Part shown: positions 1 through 9,645 of the stretch, piece by piece
Layout: each line of letters begins with the position of its first letter
Position numbering within the stretch: the first letter of the stretch is position 1
DNA from: Dyadobacter sp. CY323
Lineage (GTDB): Bacteria > Bacteroidota > Bacteroidia > Cytophagales > Spirosomataceae
Length of the DNA stretch: 64,000 nucleotides
Direction: 5' to 3'
NCBI RefSeq assembly: GCF_021390245.1
Contig: NZ_JAJUXH010000005.1
Coordinates: forward strand, 186,001 to 250,000
Position numbers and translations under genes: made by a program
The notes under the pieces: generated by a model
Told to the model about the DNA's origin: nothing
Databases searched by the model: none
The model's input: only the letters and a program-made list of their open reading frames with translations

Positions 1-3000
1 AGTTGTTCTGGATCGTTCCGCCCGATCCGTCGGTCGTGCCGGTACCGGTCACCGTCAAGCCACCTGACCCGGTACCGTTCAGACTGATCCCTTTTGACGC
101 CCCGTTGGCACTGATACTCACAAAAGTTAAGCCGCCGGCGCCGATGGTCGTTGCATTTACATTTAGTGCAGCGCCGGTAGTAGAAAAGATGGTATTGCCG
201 GTTCCGGTTACCGACACCGTCCCACCGCCCGTGGCATTAAAACCCGCCCCGCTGGTTGTACTGATCACCAATCCGCTGGTTCCGAAGTTAATGGTACTTC
301 CTGTGTTGTTGGTTAATGTAACTGCCGCATTACCGCCCGTGGTTAAAGATTTGGAAGGATTATTGAAATTGATTGTTCCGGCTCCGCTATTCTGTACCCT
401 GATCCCGTTCGCAGAGGAAGTTATGTTTCCGGTCTGAAACGTGATGGTATTGGCGTCGTGGTTATCGATGTCGACAACAAAACCAGTGTTATCCGTAATG
501 CTGCCGCTGTACGTAACCGTCGCGTTACTTGCTGTGGCACCGGATAGGTTAAACGCAGTGCCGCTTGGGTTGGTAATGGTCGTGTTGGTTCCAAAGGTGA
601 AAGTACCCGAAGTCCCGTTCAGCAGATCGATGCCCGCATCCCCGCCATTCAGAGTGGTGGTCCCATTGAAATTGTAAATACCATCGGCATTATTGAACTG
701 CAGGCCGGCGCCATTTGTAGCACTCAGCGTGCCACTACCAAAAGTGATGGTACCTGTAGCATGTCCCCCTTCTACCCGGACCAAATCGGCATTGTTGGTT
801 TGAGAAATATTGCCGCTGTACGTTACAGAAACAGATCCTCCATTTACGTTGAATGCCGTTCCGCTACCCACCAGTGACCCGCCGCCGCCGATGATCGTAC
901 CGGCAATGTTGTTGAGGTGAATACCGTTAACGGCACCTGTGGAAGTAAGTCCGGAGAAATTCAGGTTGACCGTCGATGTTCCTGACGCCTGAGAAAGGCT
1001 GATGGCAGCACCTCCCGTTGCGCTGATGCCGGAAGTATTGTTTGTGACAATAATCTGCCCCGTGTTGTTTGATCCCAGCAACCCGACGCCATTGGCAGCA
1101 GTAACACCCAGCGAGCTGAAAGTAACATCACCCGAATTGTTTTGAATGGATACGCCATCCGTTCCTGCACTGACGGTCGTGATGCCGAACGTTGGAACAA
1201 TCGCGGAAGAACCGGAGATCAATATCCCTTGTGCGGTGCTTCCGCTGACCGAGGTTGGGCCAAAGTTGTAAGTTCCGGCTACTGAATTGATCAAAACTCC
1301 CTGCCCGCCGCTGCTGGTGGTTGCTAAGCTTGTCAAGCCACCCGCAAGTGTCCCTGTTTGCAGGTCCAGCGCCTGCCCTGTTCCATTCAGGACTACATCC
1401 GGCGCAGACGCATTTCCGAGCGTTAGTGTTCCAAATGAACTTCCTGTGATTTTCTTGCCGGTACCGGCATTACCCGCAGTGACACCCCTGATCGTGTTAC
1501 CGGTGTTGAGGGTGATGATGTTCGCATTGCTGGCAGTCAGCAAAACGTTCGTTGCATTTCCGCTGTTCATGGCCGGGAACTGGGCACTGTATGTCGCATT
1601 GGGCGTGAGCCCCGTGATCGTTTCCAGGTTTTGTGATGCATCCTGACCGATCAGTTTCTGAGTTGCGAGAAGGTTGATACTGCCCGAATACGCAGTCGCA
1701 CTTTCGTATAAAAAGATTGTTTGCCCCGCCGCAGTACTTGTTACATTGGTAATGAGCTTAAATGGCGTGTTCAGCCTTCCGTCGCCATTGGAAGCTGCAT
1801 TGTTATTGACAAACCAAACGACGCCGGTCACATTCAGCGTGGCGGTTGCAGTAGCCGGGGCTGAAAAACCGTTATCAATGGTGTAAGTAAAACTGTCGCT
1901 TCCCGAAAAACCGGGTGCGGGATTATAGGTAAAACTTCCGTTGGCGTTCACAGTCAGATTGCCGCCGCCGCCGGTTACCAGCGCAGCCCCGATGCCGGAA
2001 GCGTTGCCATTAACCGCAGTAATGAGCAGGCCGCCCCCGGTATCATTGGCTAAAATACCGGCAGCGCCATTCGGGGAAATCGAAACATTTCCAACCACGT
2101 CGTACGAGTCGGACATTGCAACAGGCACCCCACCTACTGAAATGGTGACGATTGCATCATTATTCGGCAGATTGCCATTGCCCGCGATGTACCTGAACTG
2201 GTCTTTGCCCACAAAACCGGCCGGTGGCGTGTAGGTAAAAGTACCGTCGGCATTCAATGCAACTGTGCCGCCGTTGTCAGAACTTCCTGAGCCTCCCGCC
2301 GCTGTCGCAGCAGGGTTAGCCGTGGGACCAAATGATACGACAGCCGGGGAAGGAATTCCGTAATCGTTGGATAACACATTGCCGCCTGATAATGGGGTAT
2401 CCAATGCAACGATAAATGTTTCATCCCTGGCCATCGTCGATGTTTTAATCGAGCCGCCCACGAAGGTAGTGTTGGTCGGCGCCGGTTCGGTCAATACCAC
2501 ATCTGCCGCGTCGCCGGTACCCGTGTTTTTAATTGCTGTCTTATAAGTGAGCTCGTCCCCTGAATTTGCCTGCCCGACCGGGGAGGTATCCGTTTTTAAT
2601 ATGTATTTCAATGTAGAAGAAACCACCGCCGCAGGAGCCCCGGCGAACACAGAAACGTCATCGAGCCCAAATCCCTGCGCATTCGCGGCGACGGCATCTG
2701 TAAACACCCAGCGGAAATATATATCGGCATTGCTGGCAATATTCAGCCCGGACAAGGTTACCGTTTTGGTGATTGTAGCAGGTGTGTCGAATGTAAAAGC
2801 GGGAGAGCCTGCGGCAAAAAGTCCGGAAGAAATATTGCCGGCACTTCTGCTTGTCCATGCCGTGCCGTCTTCAGATGAAGAAAATTCGAGACTGAAACCG
2901 GAAGTGTTTACACGGTAACGCTCAACATGGAACGATATGGTCAGGGAAGTGATCGCCGCGCCGGATGCATTACGAAAATAGGCCATCACTGCATTTGGAC

Positions 3001-3322
3001 TCGCATAACCCGGCGACGCAAGAAAGCCGGTTGCACGGTCGGTACCCGCCGTGGTTCCCCAATTGTAGCTGCCGCCTGTTGCTGGCGACCCACTGTTAGC
3101 TGCCTGAGTAACACTGGCGGTTCCTGTCGCCCAGGTAGCCGTCGCACCCCCACCGGCAACGGATACTTTCCAGTTGGCCGGTAATGCCAATCCTGATCCA
3201 CCTGCATTAAAATTTTCCTTTACTTCCTGGGCAAGCGGGATTGGAGTCTGGGCCCGGAGCGGATTGGTGATTGCAAAAAATAGCAGGAAAACGGCTATTG
3301 CCTTCGAGTAGTATTTTGTCAT
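1..3322 (-). CDS. Large secreted repeat protein (adhesin-like), C-terminus outside window
   Basis: The minus-strand frame opens at ATG 3322 and stays open to the window edge, giving about 1,107 codons with no stop. A signal peptide (residues 1-25, ending LRAQ) is followed by a beta-sandwich-like region, then a conserved-repeat (DUF11-like) segment containing DTSPVGQANSGDELTY. Next come cadherin/Big-like modules ending in NADGTFTYTP and NANGSFTYNP. From about residue 480 on there is a long Gly/Asn/Thr/Ser-rich series of parallel-beta-helix-like repeats. I infer a cell-surface or secreted adhesin, probably exported by the type IX system, but the expected C-terminal sorting domain lies outside the window. 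All long plus-strand frames here are shadows of this gene. Function is not otherwise recognisable. Confidence 0.85.
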   Translation of the reverse strand, partial: MTKYYSKAIAVFLLFFAITNPLRAQTPIPLAQEVKENFNAGGSGLALPANWKVSVAGGGATATWATGTASVTQAANSGSPATGGSYNWGTTAGTDRATGFLASPGYASPNAVMAYFRNASGAAITSLTISFHVERYRVNTSGFSLEFSSSEDGTAWTSRSAGNISSGLFAAGSPAFTFDTPATITKTVTLSGLNIASNADIYFRWVFTDAVAANAQGFGLDDVSVFAGAPAAVVSSTLKYILKTDTSPVGQANSGDELTYKTAIKNTGTGDAADVVLTEPAPTNTTFVGGSIKTSTMARDETFIVALDTPLSGGNVLSNDYGIPSPAVVSFGPTANPAATAAGGSGSSDNGGTVALNADGTFTYTPPAGFVGKDQFRYIAGNGNLPNNDAIVTISVGGVPVAMSDSYDVVGNVSISPNGAAGILANDTGGGLLITAVNGNASGIGAALVTGGGGNLTVNANGSFTYNPAPGFSGSDSFTYTIDNGFSAPATATATLNVTGVVWFVNNNAASNGDGRLNTPFKLITNVTSTAAGQTIFLYESATAYSGSINLLATQKLIGQDASQNLETITGLTPNATYSAQFPAMNSGNATNVLLTASNANIITLNTGNTIRGVTAGNAGTGKKITGSSFGTLTLGNASAPDVVLNGTGQALDLQTGTLAGGLTSLATTSSGGQGVLINSVAGTYNFGPTSVSGSTAQGILISGSSAIVPTFGITTVSAGTDGVSIQNNSGDVTFSSLGVTAANGVGLLGSNNTGQIIVTNNTSGISATGGAAISLSQASGTSTVNLNFSGLTSTGAVNGIHLNNIAGTIIGGGGSLVGSGTAFNVNGGSVSVTYSGNISQTNNADLVRVEGGHATGTITFGSGTLSATNGAGLQFNNADGIYNFNGTTTLNGGDAGIDLLNGTSGTFTFGTNTTITNPSGTAFNLSGATASNATVTYSGSITDNTGFVVDIDNHDANTITFQTGNITSSANGIRVQNSGAGTINFNNPSKSLTTGGNAAVTLTNNTGSTINFGTSGLVISTTSGAGFNATGGGTVSVTGTGNTIFSTTGAALNVNATTIGAGGLTFVSISANGASKGISLNGTGSGGLTVTGTGTTDGSGGTIQNN

Positions 3323-3353
3323 AAGTGGTGGCCTTAAAAGGAATCGTTCCTGA

Positions 3354-3384
3354 TAAAGGTATATTTTTCCACCTTATGTTACAA
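3354..3384 (-). promoter_or_regulatory. Candidate Bacteroidota-type promoter for the repeat protein
   Basis: On the minus strand TTG (3384-3382) is followed after 20 bases by TACCTTTA (3361-3354), one mismatch from the TAnnTTTG -7 element. It ends about 31 bases before ATG 3322. The spacing suits the known Bacteroidota sigma-A consensus; no transcript data support it. Confidence 0.4.
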
Positions 3385-3405
3385 TCTGAAAATTAGTCTG
3401 TAATT

Positions 3406-3430
3406 AAAAAAACGAATAACTTATTATTCG
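3406..3430 (-). terminator. Intrinsic terminator after the glycosyltransferase gene
   Basis: Read on the minus strand, a 7-bp stem (CGAATAA/TTATTCG, loop TAAG) is followed by seven T residues, 26 bases past the stop of the family 2 glycosyltransferase. The stem is AT-rich, so its strength is uncertain. Confidence 0.6.
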
Positions 3431-3455
3431 GTATCACATCCGTTAAATGTGGATG

Positions 3456-4196
3456 TTATTTAACCAGATGCCAATTCCATAACCGTCTCTTAGCCAGCGC
3501 GTACAGGAGAGAAACTTTGAGTACGCCCATCCCGTACACGATACTTCTCTGAAGGTTGATGGAAGAAGCCTCTTCAAAGTATTTGGTAGGACAGGTAATC
3601 TCCCCGATTTCGTAACCCTTCCAGAATATCTGCGCAATGATCTCATTATCAAAAACAAAATCGTCACTGCATTTGTTGAAATCAATGCTCCGGAGAACCT
3701 CCGCAGAATAAGCCCGGTAGCCGGTGTGGTATTCGGAAAGCTTCTGGTTCATCAACACGTTCTGGGTAAATGTGAGAAACCGGTTGGCTATATACTTATA
3801 AACAGGCATACCGCCATTCAATGCGCCTTTACCTAAGATCCGGGAAGCAAATACGATCGGATACAGGTCATTGCCGATGATCGATATGATCGCCGGAAGC
3901 AAAAGTGGTGTGTACTGGTAATCGGGATGCAGCATCACGATGATGTCCCCGCCCAGTTCAAGTGCCTTGTTGTAGCAGGTCTTCTGATTTCCGCCGTAGC
4001 CCTTGTTTTTTTCATGACAGATCACGTGGCGGATGCCGAGACTCCTTGCAACCGCAATGGTATCATCGGGGCTGCAATCGTCGACCAGCACAATATCGTC
4101 AACCAGATCGTCCGGAATTTCGCGAAATGTCCTTTCCAATGTCTGCGCCGCATTATAGGCCGGAAGTACGATGATCACTTTTTTGTTTCTGTACAT
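3456..4196 (-). CDS. Family 2 glycosyltransferase (dolichyl/polyprenyl-phosphate sugar synthase-like)
   Basis: The 246-aa cytosolic protein has a GT-A fold start (VIIVLPAYNA at 7-16), the acidic nucleotide-sugar motif VLVDDCSPDD around D39/D40, and HPDYQY (90-95) at the metal-binding position. No C-terminal membrane helices are present, as in the short DPM1-like class. It probably transfers a sugar from a nucleotide donor to polyprenyl phosphate. It starts 20 bases after the stop of a polytopic glycosyltransferase on the same strand, so the pair may make and then use a lipid-linked sugar in envelope glycan assembly. Donor sugar is unknown. Confidence 0.85.
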   Translation of the reverse strand: MYRNKKVIIVLPAYNAAQTLERTFREIPDDLVDDIVLVDDCSPDDTIAVARSLGIRHVICHEKNKGYGGNQKTCYNKALELGGDIIVMLHPDYQYTPLLLPAIISIIGNDLYPIVFASRILGKGALNGGMPVYKYIANRFLTFTQNVLMNQKLSEYHTGYRAYSAEVLRSIDFNKCSDDFVFDNEIIAQIFWKGYEIGEITCPTKYFEEASSINLQRSIVYGMGVLKVSLLYALAKRRLWNWHLVK

Positions 4197-4216
4197 AAGT
4201 TCAGGATAGGTTTGTG

Positions 4217-5917
4217 TTATAGCTCGGGCAATGCAGGTTTCCTTTGCGAAGGAGTCAGTCTGTCTTTTCTTACATATATTTTCTCCCCGTCGACCGTGGC
4301 GACGTAGCTGTAGTATTTGCTGACAAAATCACGCACTGCCGGTACTTTATCGTGCGAGTAAAGCGCAGGATCGCTGAACCAGATCGATCTGTATGTGATC
4401 TCATCCACGAAAACCACCGGCTTGCTGTGTTCCAGGTCTTTTACATATTTTTCAACATAATTTACCTGTTTCGGAGAAGGTGTAACCAGCCGGTAGATCA
4501 TCACGTCGGCAGTTCCCTGGGCCGTCCCGGTTTCCAGGTGATATGCCGGTTTCCAGCCCCATACGGTCATATTTTCACCTGGCCGGATGTATTTTTTAAT
4601 TTCCGTCACCGCCGCGGTTTCCTGCAAAGGCAGGCCCAGGTCGGCTGAGGCGATGCGGATGTTCTGCGTGGAGGCATAGCCGAGGGAAGAGCCGGTCTTC
4701 ATGACAAAATGTGGAAGTATGCATACGGCCAGCCAACCCAGCGATGCCTTTTTGATAGTCTCTGATTCCCATTTTTGGTTACCAACCGCCGTTTTGAATA
4801 ATTCGCCGGAAACAAGCCCCAGTGGAATGATCAGAAATTGGAGGTAATGCTGAAAATAGTATCCCGGCTTGATCACCGAGTAGAAAGCAAGCAGCAGGCT
4901 TGACAATGCAAAAAAGAAGAGCAGCGAGGATAATTTTGCAAGCGCACCGTTCCGGATAATTTTGGTTAAAGTCCAGAAAATAAGCACCAGGTAGCTGAAC
5001 AACAGAAATATAAATTGCCCGGAATGCAGGAGAAAATCGGGAAATGCAAGCAGCTTGGTCAGTAACGTGCCGCCTCCCGAGTACTCCATGTTTCCGATGA
5101 TATAAAACTTCCAGAAGTAATCAAATGCGTCGAATCGGAGCGTCAGAACGAGGACGATCAGCGGGAAAGCGATGCCGCCCGAAAGCAGGACTATAAGATC
5201 CCTGAACTTGCTGGTACTGCGCCGGAAAACGAGCAGCGCGGCAAAAACAACGATCAGCATGGCTGACGGAACGCCTTGTAATTTGGCAAAAGGTACCGTT
5301 CCGGCAGCGAATGATAGAAGAAAGAGCCAGCCTGGCTCCGGCTCGACCCGATTGTAAATGACCGAAAAAACCCAGAAGCAAAAAGCCAGTATCAGGAGTA
5401 CCAGGTATTCATTATAAAGCGCCGAAAAGAATCCCTGGCTGAGCAGGTAAAACAAGGCGGTCGGTGCGAAAACAAGGAGTGCGGTTTTGCGTCCCAGCAG
5501 GTTCTCAAAGGTGAGGTAAGTAAGTAACAGAGTAAGAGTTAGTACGATAAATCCCATCACGCGGGCCGTGGTGTAATCGAATGGCATACCCAGCCACGAC
5601 GGAACAATGAGCGCGTAAATGGTGAGCGGCCCCTGCGTCAGCCCATCGACGTATTTCCAGTAAACCCAATGCTTGCTGAGGCTGAGGGCCTGGGCAAGCA
5701 TTTGACTTTCGTCGACTTCCAGTTCATGATTATAGGCGATGAATGGCAGCCGCATAAAAAGCAGTAATGCAAAAAAAAGCATCGCCCATTTTCGGGTCGG
5801 GACTTCCCGCAAAGATTGCCCGGATACTAAAGTGCGTACAAAAAGAATCGAGAAAATCAGTATCAGAAGAAAGCCAGCCAGGGTGTAAGCAGTCAGCCGC
5901 TCATCGAAATTCAGCAT
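4217..5917 (-). CDS. Polytopic membrane glycosyltransferase (GT39/ArnT-like, GT-C fold)
   Basis: The 566-aa protein has about a dozen hydrophobic segments, starting at residues 12-30 and 45-62. The first large extracytoplasmic loop carries the acidic motif HELEVDE (64-70), where PMT/ArnT enzymes have catalytic carboxylates. The C-terminal 150 residues are soluble and probably periplasmic. Family knowledge suggests transfer of a sugar from a polyprenyl-phosphate carrier to a lipid, glycan or protein outside the membrane. It lies directly upstream of the family 2 glycosyltransferase that could make that donor. The acceptor cannot be inferred. Confidence 0.78.
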   Translation of the reverse strand: MLNFDERLTAYTLAGFLLILIFSILFVRTLVSGQSLREVPTRKWAMLFFALLLFMRLPFIAYNHELEVDESQMLAQALSLSKHWVYWKYVDGLTQGPLTIYALIVPSWLGMPFDYTTARVMGFIVLTLTLLLTYLTFENLLGRKTALLVFAPTALFYLLSQGFFSALYNEYLVLLILAFCFWVFSVIYNRVEPEPGWLFLLSFAAGTVPFAKLQGVPSAMLIVVFAALLVFRRSTSKFRDLIVLLSGGIAFPLIVLVLTLRFDAFDYFWKFYIIGNMEYSGGGTLLTKLLAFPDFLLHSGQFIFLLFSYLVLIFWTLTKIIRNGALAKLSSLLFFFALSSLLLAFYSVIKPGYYFQHYLQFLIIPLGLVSGELFKTAVGNQKWESETIKKASLGWLAVCILPHFVMKTGSSLGYASTQNIRIASADLGLPLQETAAVTEIKKYIRPGENMTVWGWKPAYHLETGTAQGTADVMIYRLVTPSPKQVNYVEKYVKDLEHSKPVVFVDEITYRSIWFSDPALYSHDKVPAVRDFVSKYYSYVATVDGEKIYVRKDRLTPSQRKPALPEL

Positions 5918-6061
5918 GTATAGGCGGGTTATACAAAATTGTTTCAGTTATGATGTAAGCCGGGAAGTGTGTGAATGCTATACAATATATTCAACTTACA
6001 AACCTCCTGTGTAAAAAACCATCGGAACTGAGTAAACGGTTACATCGCAAGAGTTTCACCA

Positions 6062-6109
6062 GGGACAATTTACTGATCCTGAGGAAATAATAACGTAGCA
6101 AATTGTCCC
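6062..6109. repeat. Imperfectly spaced inverted repeat in a divergent intergenic region
   Basis: GGGACAATTT (6062-6071) is repeated inverted as AAATTGTCCC (6100-6109) with 28 bases between. It lies between the divergent glycosyltransferase (start 5917) and hydrolase (start 6207) genes. It could be an operator for a dimeric regulator or a hairpin; nothing else was recognised in 5918-6206. Confidence 0.4.
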
Positions 6110-6206
6110 GGCAGCCCCCCGAATATGGCCTGATTACCCTACCCAGTTGGCAGCTGTAAGGCGTAATTTTGGGGCAGGTTCAGTTAATCAAGAATTTCCT
6201 AAAAGT

Positions 6207-6758
6207 ATGGATATGGCGAAGCAAATAACATTCTTTCATGGCGGAGGATCAAAGGAAGACTACGATGCGGACGAGAAGCTGGCCGCTTCACTTACGCTAA
6301 AATTGGGTGCGGGCTATTACGTCCATTATCCTTTTCTCGACAATGACGGATCGCCTGACCTGGGAAGACGTGAGCAGATCAGCCACGAAATTTCAGCAAG
6401 TGAAGACGGCATTATTTTGGTTGGCCACTCACTCGGCGCTTCGATGCTGCTGGCATGCCTGTCCGAAATGGATATTAAGAGGAAGATAAAAGGTGTTTTT
6501 TTGATCGCGACACCTTTCTGGAACGGGCATGAGGATTGGGTCGGGCCCTTCAAACTGCGTCCGGATTTCTCAGAGAAACTTGATAAGGAAATCCCGCTGT
6601 TTTTTTACCATTGCCGGGATGATGAAGAAGTGCCTTTCGCCCACCTGGCGATTTACAGAGAAGAACTTGCCTGGGCCACTTTCCGTGAAATTCCGGATGG
6701 CGGTCATCAGTTTGACAATGACCTCACACTTGTTGCAAACGATATCCGGTCACTATGA
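6207..6758 (+). CDS. Small alpha/beta hydrolase (RBBP9/YdeN-like)
   Basis: The protein is about 183 aa from the ATG at 6207 (MDMAKQITFF). The open frame extends to 6147, but those extra residues are unlike the family start. GHSLGAS contains the nucleophilic serine, RDDEEVPF supplies the likely acid, and GGHQF the histidine near the C-terminus. There is no signal peptide, so it is cytosolic. The family includes serine hydrolases of unclear substrate. It is a lone plus-strand gene between two minus-strand units, convergent with the nucleoside operon. Substrate unknown. Confidence 0.8.
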   Translation: MDMAKQITFFHGGGSKEDYDADEKLAASLTLKLGAGYYVHYPFLDNDGSPDLGRREQISHEISASEDGIILVGHSLGASMLLACLSEMDIKRKIKGVFLIATPFWNGHEDWVGPFKLRPDFSEKLDKEIPLFFYHCRDDEEVPFAHLAIYREELAWATFREIPDGGHQFDNDLTLVANDIRSL

Positions 6759-6793
6759 AGATCGCGGCCTGCGTGGGAAGTTGAGGAATGGAC

Positions 6794-6822
6794 AAAAAAA
6801 GGCCCGGGCGCAACCCGGGCCT
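6794..6822 (-). terminator. Strong intrinsic terminator of the nucleoside operon
   Basis: On the minus strand a perfect GC-rich 9-bp stem (AGGCCCGGG/CCCGGGCCT, 5-base loop) is followed directly by T residues, starting 10 bases after the nucleoside hydrolase stop codon. It lies between two convergent genes; the T-tract favours the minus strand. Confidence 0.88.
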
Positions 6823-6831
6823 CACTGGACT

Positions 6832-7818
6832 TTATTTCTTTGAATGCATCATTAATTTCTCGATGGCTTCGGTTACTTCCTCAGCCGGCTTTTTGAATGT
6901 CATGTAAGCGTGGGGCCCGTTCGGATCATCCCGCCATGCATTGTTTCCTCCCTCGGGAACATAATGCCCGCGCTGCAGCCCGAAGTAAGGCTCCGCGCCT
7001 TTTACTGCAAACAGTACCGCCGTCTGGTCCCAGCTCTGTCTTCCCAGACTATCTCCCTTCGAAAAAGACATGGCTTTGGCATACACATCTTTCACGGGTG
7101 AATTGAGCTCCGCATTGTTTACCACTTTCAAACCGGTAACTACTTTCATTCCAATCTCAAAACCACTGAAAATGACCTCAGTCGGCCATTGTGTATATAC
7201 CTTTTCCGAGGCAACAGAATCGACATAGACATTATATTCTCTTCCTTTTGGAAAACGGCCAGCCATGGAAACCAATCTTTTTACCTTTTGTTTGATCAGT
7301 TCCTTACCTGAAAGTTTGGAGTAATTGTCGGCAGGAGAATCCAGTAATGCAGACATATTTGTCAAAAAACCAACCGTTACAATCGTTACACTGGAATCCG
7401 GCTGTTCGGAAAGCAATTTCCTGTAAGTCTCAATCGCGTCCGGCGCATCTGCCGATGACTTGATCTTATGCGGATATTTTCCGGCGATGAGCTCAGGCCA
7501 GCCCTGCGAAGCTTTTTCATTCGGAACACCTTCTCCCTTCGGTGCACCGGTCGGTAAATCGGGACGTCCGAAATAGGTGTTGAGAATATCTATCGCAGGC
7601 ACTACCAGCTCGTGTGAATTACTGGCAATGACCGCCAGCGGAACAACCTGTCCGCTATCCGCAAGTGCATGCAGCACCGCCATTGCACCCACATCGTCAT
7701 AGTCCGGCCCGATATCGGTATCCAGGATAACGGCAGGCAATGCAACTTCTTTCTCTTTTTGGGTAGCGCAGGCGCCCATTACAAAAACACAAACGAAAAC
7801 AAGCAGGAGATTTTTCAT
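6832..7818 (-). CDS. Nucleoside hydrolase, lipoprotein (IUNH family)
   Basis: The 328-aa protein starts with a lipoprotein-type signal (MGAC, Cys17). It carries the calcium-binding IUNH signature as DTDIGPDYDD (33-42). The C-terminal region has SWDQTAVLFA, matching the family's WDxxA motif. IUNH enzymes cleave the N-glycosidic bond of nucleosides to base plus ribose. The signal suggests a periplasmic or outer-membrane-anchored enzyme rather than the usual cytosolic form. It is last in a minus-strand cluster with ribokinase, a ureide-permease-like carrier and SusCD, fitting extracytoplasmic nucleoside cleavage followed by ribose phosphorylation. Nucleoside preference is not predictable here. 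Confidence 0.88.
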   Translation of the reverse strand: MKNLLLVFVCVFVMGACATQKEKEVALPAVILDTDIGPDYDDVGAMAVLHALADSGQVVPLAVIASNSHELVVPAIDILNTYFGRPDLPTGAPKGEGVPNEKASQGWPELIAGKYPHKIKSSADAPDAIETYRKLLSEQPDSSVTIVTVGFLTNMSALLDSPADNYSKLSGKELIKQKVKRLVSMAGRFPKGREYNVYVDSVASEKVYTQWPTEVIFSGFEIGMKVVTGLKVVNNAELNSPVKDVYAKAMSFSKGDSLGRQSWDQTAVLFAVKGAEPYFGLQRGHYVPEGGNNAWRDDPNGPHAYMTFKKPAEEVTEAIEKLMMHSKK

Positions 7819-7881
7819 AAAAATGGTTAAAGGTTATTTTCTTAAACTACTCAATACATTACCGGTGGCCTGCCAAAGCGA

Positions 7882-9615
7882 TTACCACCCGTTATTTTGT
7901 TTATAAAGTCTGTTACTTCTCTGAATTTGCTGCTCTGGCACCGGAAGATATTCATCCCGGCCTTTCGCGAAACCTGCGGACGACAAATGCGGCACCCGTG
8001 TTTTTTCAGTCGCAAAATACTCGGTCAATGTTTCAGCAGCAACACCCCACCGCACCAGGTCGAAAAAGCGATAACCTTCCAGGGCAAATTCAAGTCTCCG
8101 TTCCCATCTGAGAGCGGCGGTCGCGGTGGCCTTATTCCATGTGATATTCTCACCGGGTTTATAGATATCCATGTTATAATTGGATATCGGTTTTCCGCCG
8201 GCATACTTCAGAAGGTTCGTCGAGTTTTTAGCCCTGCTTCTAATCTGATTGATCAACGGAAGCGCCTCATTGACCCTGCCTGCTTCAATTAATGCTTCGG
8301 CTTTCCATAGTATCACATCACTGAAACGGATGACGACATTGTTTTTCGAGCTGGACGGATACGCATAGGTTTGCGCAGTAGTAAGGCAGGGGCAACTCAG
8401 CTGCTGCACTTCTTTCATCGCCGAATACGGACCGTACGTTACTGGTTCACGGGTAAATGTGGCTGTACGATAAATGACATTTTCCTGGTATTTGTAGGGA
8501 TGCGACGGGATGCCTACCGTGTGGTCAAGCCTCGGGTCGATGGTGTTTTTGATAAAATCAGCCGAATCTTTCAGCGATACCGAATTGTAATCATTGAATA
8601 ACGGCAAACCGGTAGCCGAAGTCCTGAACGAATTGACCAGATTTTGGGTCGGACGGTGGAAAGAGCAGCAGCCGTAACCCGGATACATCGGATAGTTCAG
8701 CGCGGTAGACATATCGATACGACCGATCGGGCTGCCATCATCTTTCGATCTTTGCACGGCAAAAACCGATTCCTGCCCATTGTCAAAGCTCCACAGGAAG
8801 TTTTTAGAAAAATCATCAAAAAGCCCGAATTCCCCCGAGTCGATCACCTCCGTTGTCAATGTAATCACTTCATTCAGATACTCCTGATTAATGGAAGTAA
8901 CCTTATTCTGGTCATCCTGGATATAAGCCTGGAACAAGCGCACCTTCGCAAGATATGCCTTCGCTACCGTCCGGTAAGGCCGGCCCACATCCGACTTTTG
9001 TGCAGGGAGGTTATCCACAGCAAACTTGAAATCGTCGGCTATCTTTTGCCAAAGTTCGTTATCACCCAAGGCATCATTCGACAATTTCTCTACCTCATCC
9101 GAACCCAGATCATCGGTAACATAAGGTATTTTTTTGAAGAGGATTTTGAGCAGGAAATGATAATGTGCCCTCAGGAACCGCATTTCAGCGAGGCGATGCG
9201 TCTTTTCTTTAAAAGTTGTTTCATCCAAAGTATTCAAAACCTTGATCGCCGCATTAGCCCGCTGAACACCGATATACAATCTCGTCCACATTCTGTTCCC
9301 GGAATCCATATCCGTTCGGGTGGTCGAAAAAATTTCATACTGATGATATTCTCCCAGATCCGCCGCGCCGAGCCCGCCTTTGTGGGCGTCACCCGCCCGC
9401 ACGTTGCCATAGGGCCACATGCTGGTGTAGGGTTCAAACCAGTGGTCATTTCCGAGAGACGCATAGGCCGCGACGGTCAGCTTTTCGGCCCCAACCGCAT
9501 TCTGGAGATCTTCTTCATTGGCGACCCCACGAGGCAAAACGTCCAGAAAACTGTTGCAGCTTGCACAAAACAACGCCGCAGCCAGTAGTATTTTATATGA
9601 AAAAAGCTTGTTCAT
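7882..9615 (-). CDS. SusD/RagB-family nutrient-binding lipoprotein
   Basis: The 577-aa protein has a lipoprotein signal with Cys20 (FCASC), then NSFLDVLPRG, the usual SusD start. The C-terminus has the family motifs ALRWERRLEFALEGYRFFDL and YLPVPEQQIQRS. SusD proteins cap the partner SusC barrel and bind its substrate. It starts 30 bases after the SusC stop and 63 bases before the nucleoside hydrolase, which suggests a nucleoside or nucleotide-related ligand (inference). Confidence 0.93.
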   Translation of the reverse strand: MNKLFSYKILLAAALFCASCNSFLDVLPRGVANEEDLQNAVGAEKLTVAAYASLGNDHWFEPYTSMWPYGNVRAGDAHKGGLGAADLGEYHQYEIFSTTRTDMDSGNRMWTRLYIGVQRANAAIKVLNTLDETTFKEKTHRLAEMRFLRAHYHFLLKILFKKIPYVTDDLGSDEVEKLSNDALGDNELWQKIADDFKFAVDNLPAQKSDVGRPYRTVAKAYLAKVRLFQAYIQDDQNKVTSINQEYLNEVITLTTEVIDSGEFGLFDDFSKNFLWSFDNGQESVFAVQRSKDDGSPIGRIDMSTALNYPMYPGYGCCSFHRPTQNLVNSFRTSATGLPLFNDYNSVSLKDSADFIKNTIDPRLDHTVGIPSHPYKYQENVIYRTATFTREPVTYGPYSAMKEVQQLSCPCLTTAQTYAYPSSSKNNVVIRFSDVILWKAEALIEAGRVNEALPLINQIRSRAKNSTNLLKYAGGKPISNYNMDIYKPGENITWNKATATAALRWERRLEFALEGYRFFDLVRWGVAAETLTEYFATEKTRVPHLSSAGFAKGRDEYLPVPEQQIQRSNRLYKQNNGW

Positions 9616-9645
9616 CGCTTATTGAGTTAATGGATTACGATTGGA

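Noticed and set aside
3-3184. Several long plus-strand open frames, Pro/Val-rich
   Set aside because: They mirror the low-complexity repeat gene on the minus strand; the minus frame has a signal peptide, domain motifs and unbroken length.
8644-9588. A 314-codon plus-strand open frame
   Set aside because: It is antisense to a clear SusD gene and has no recognisable motif.
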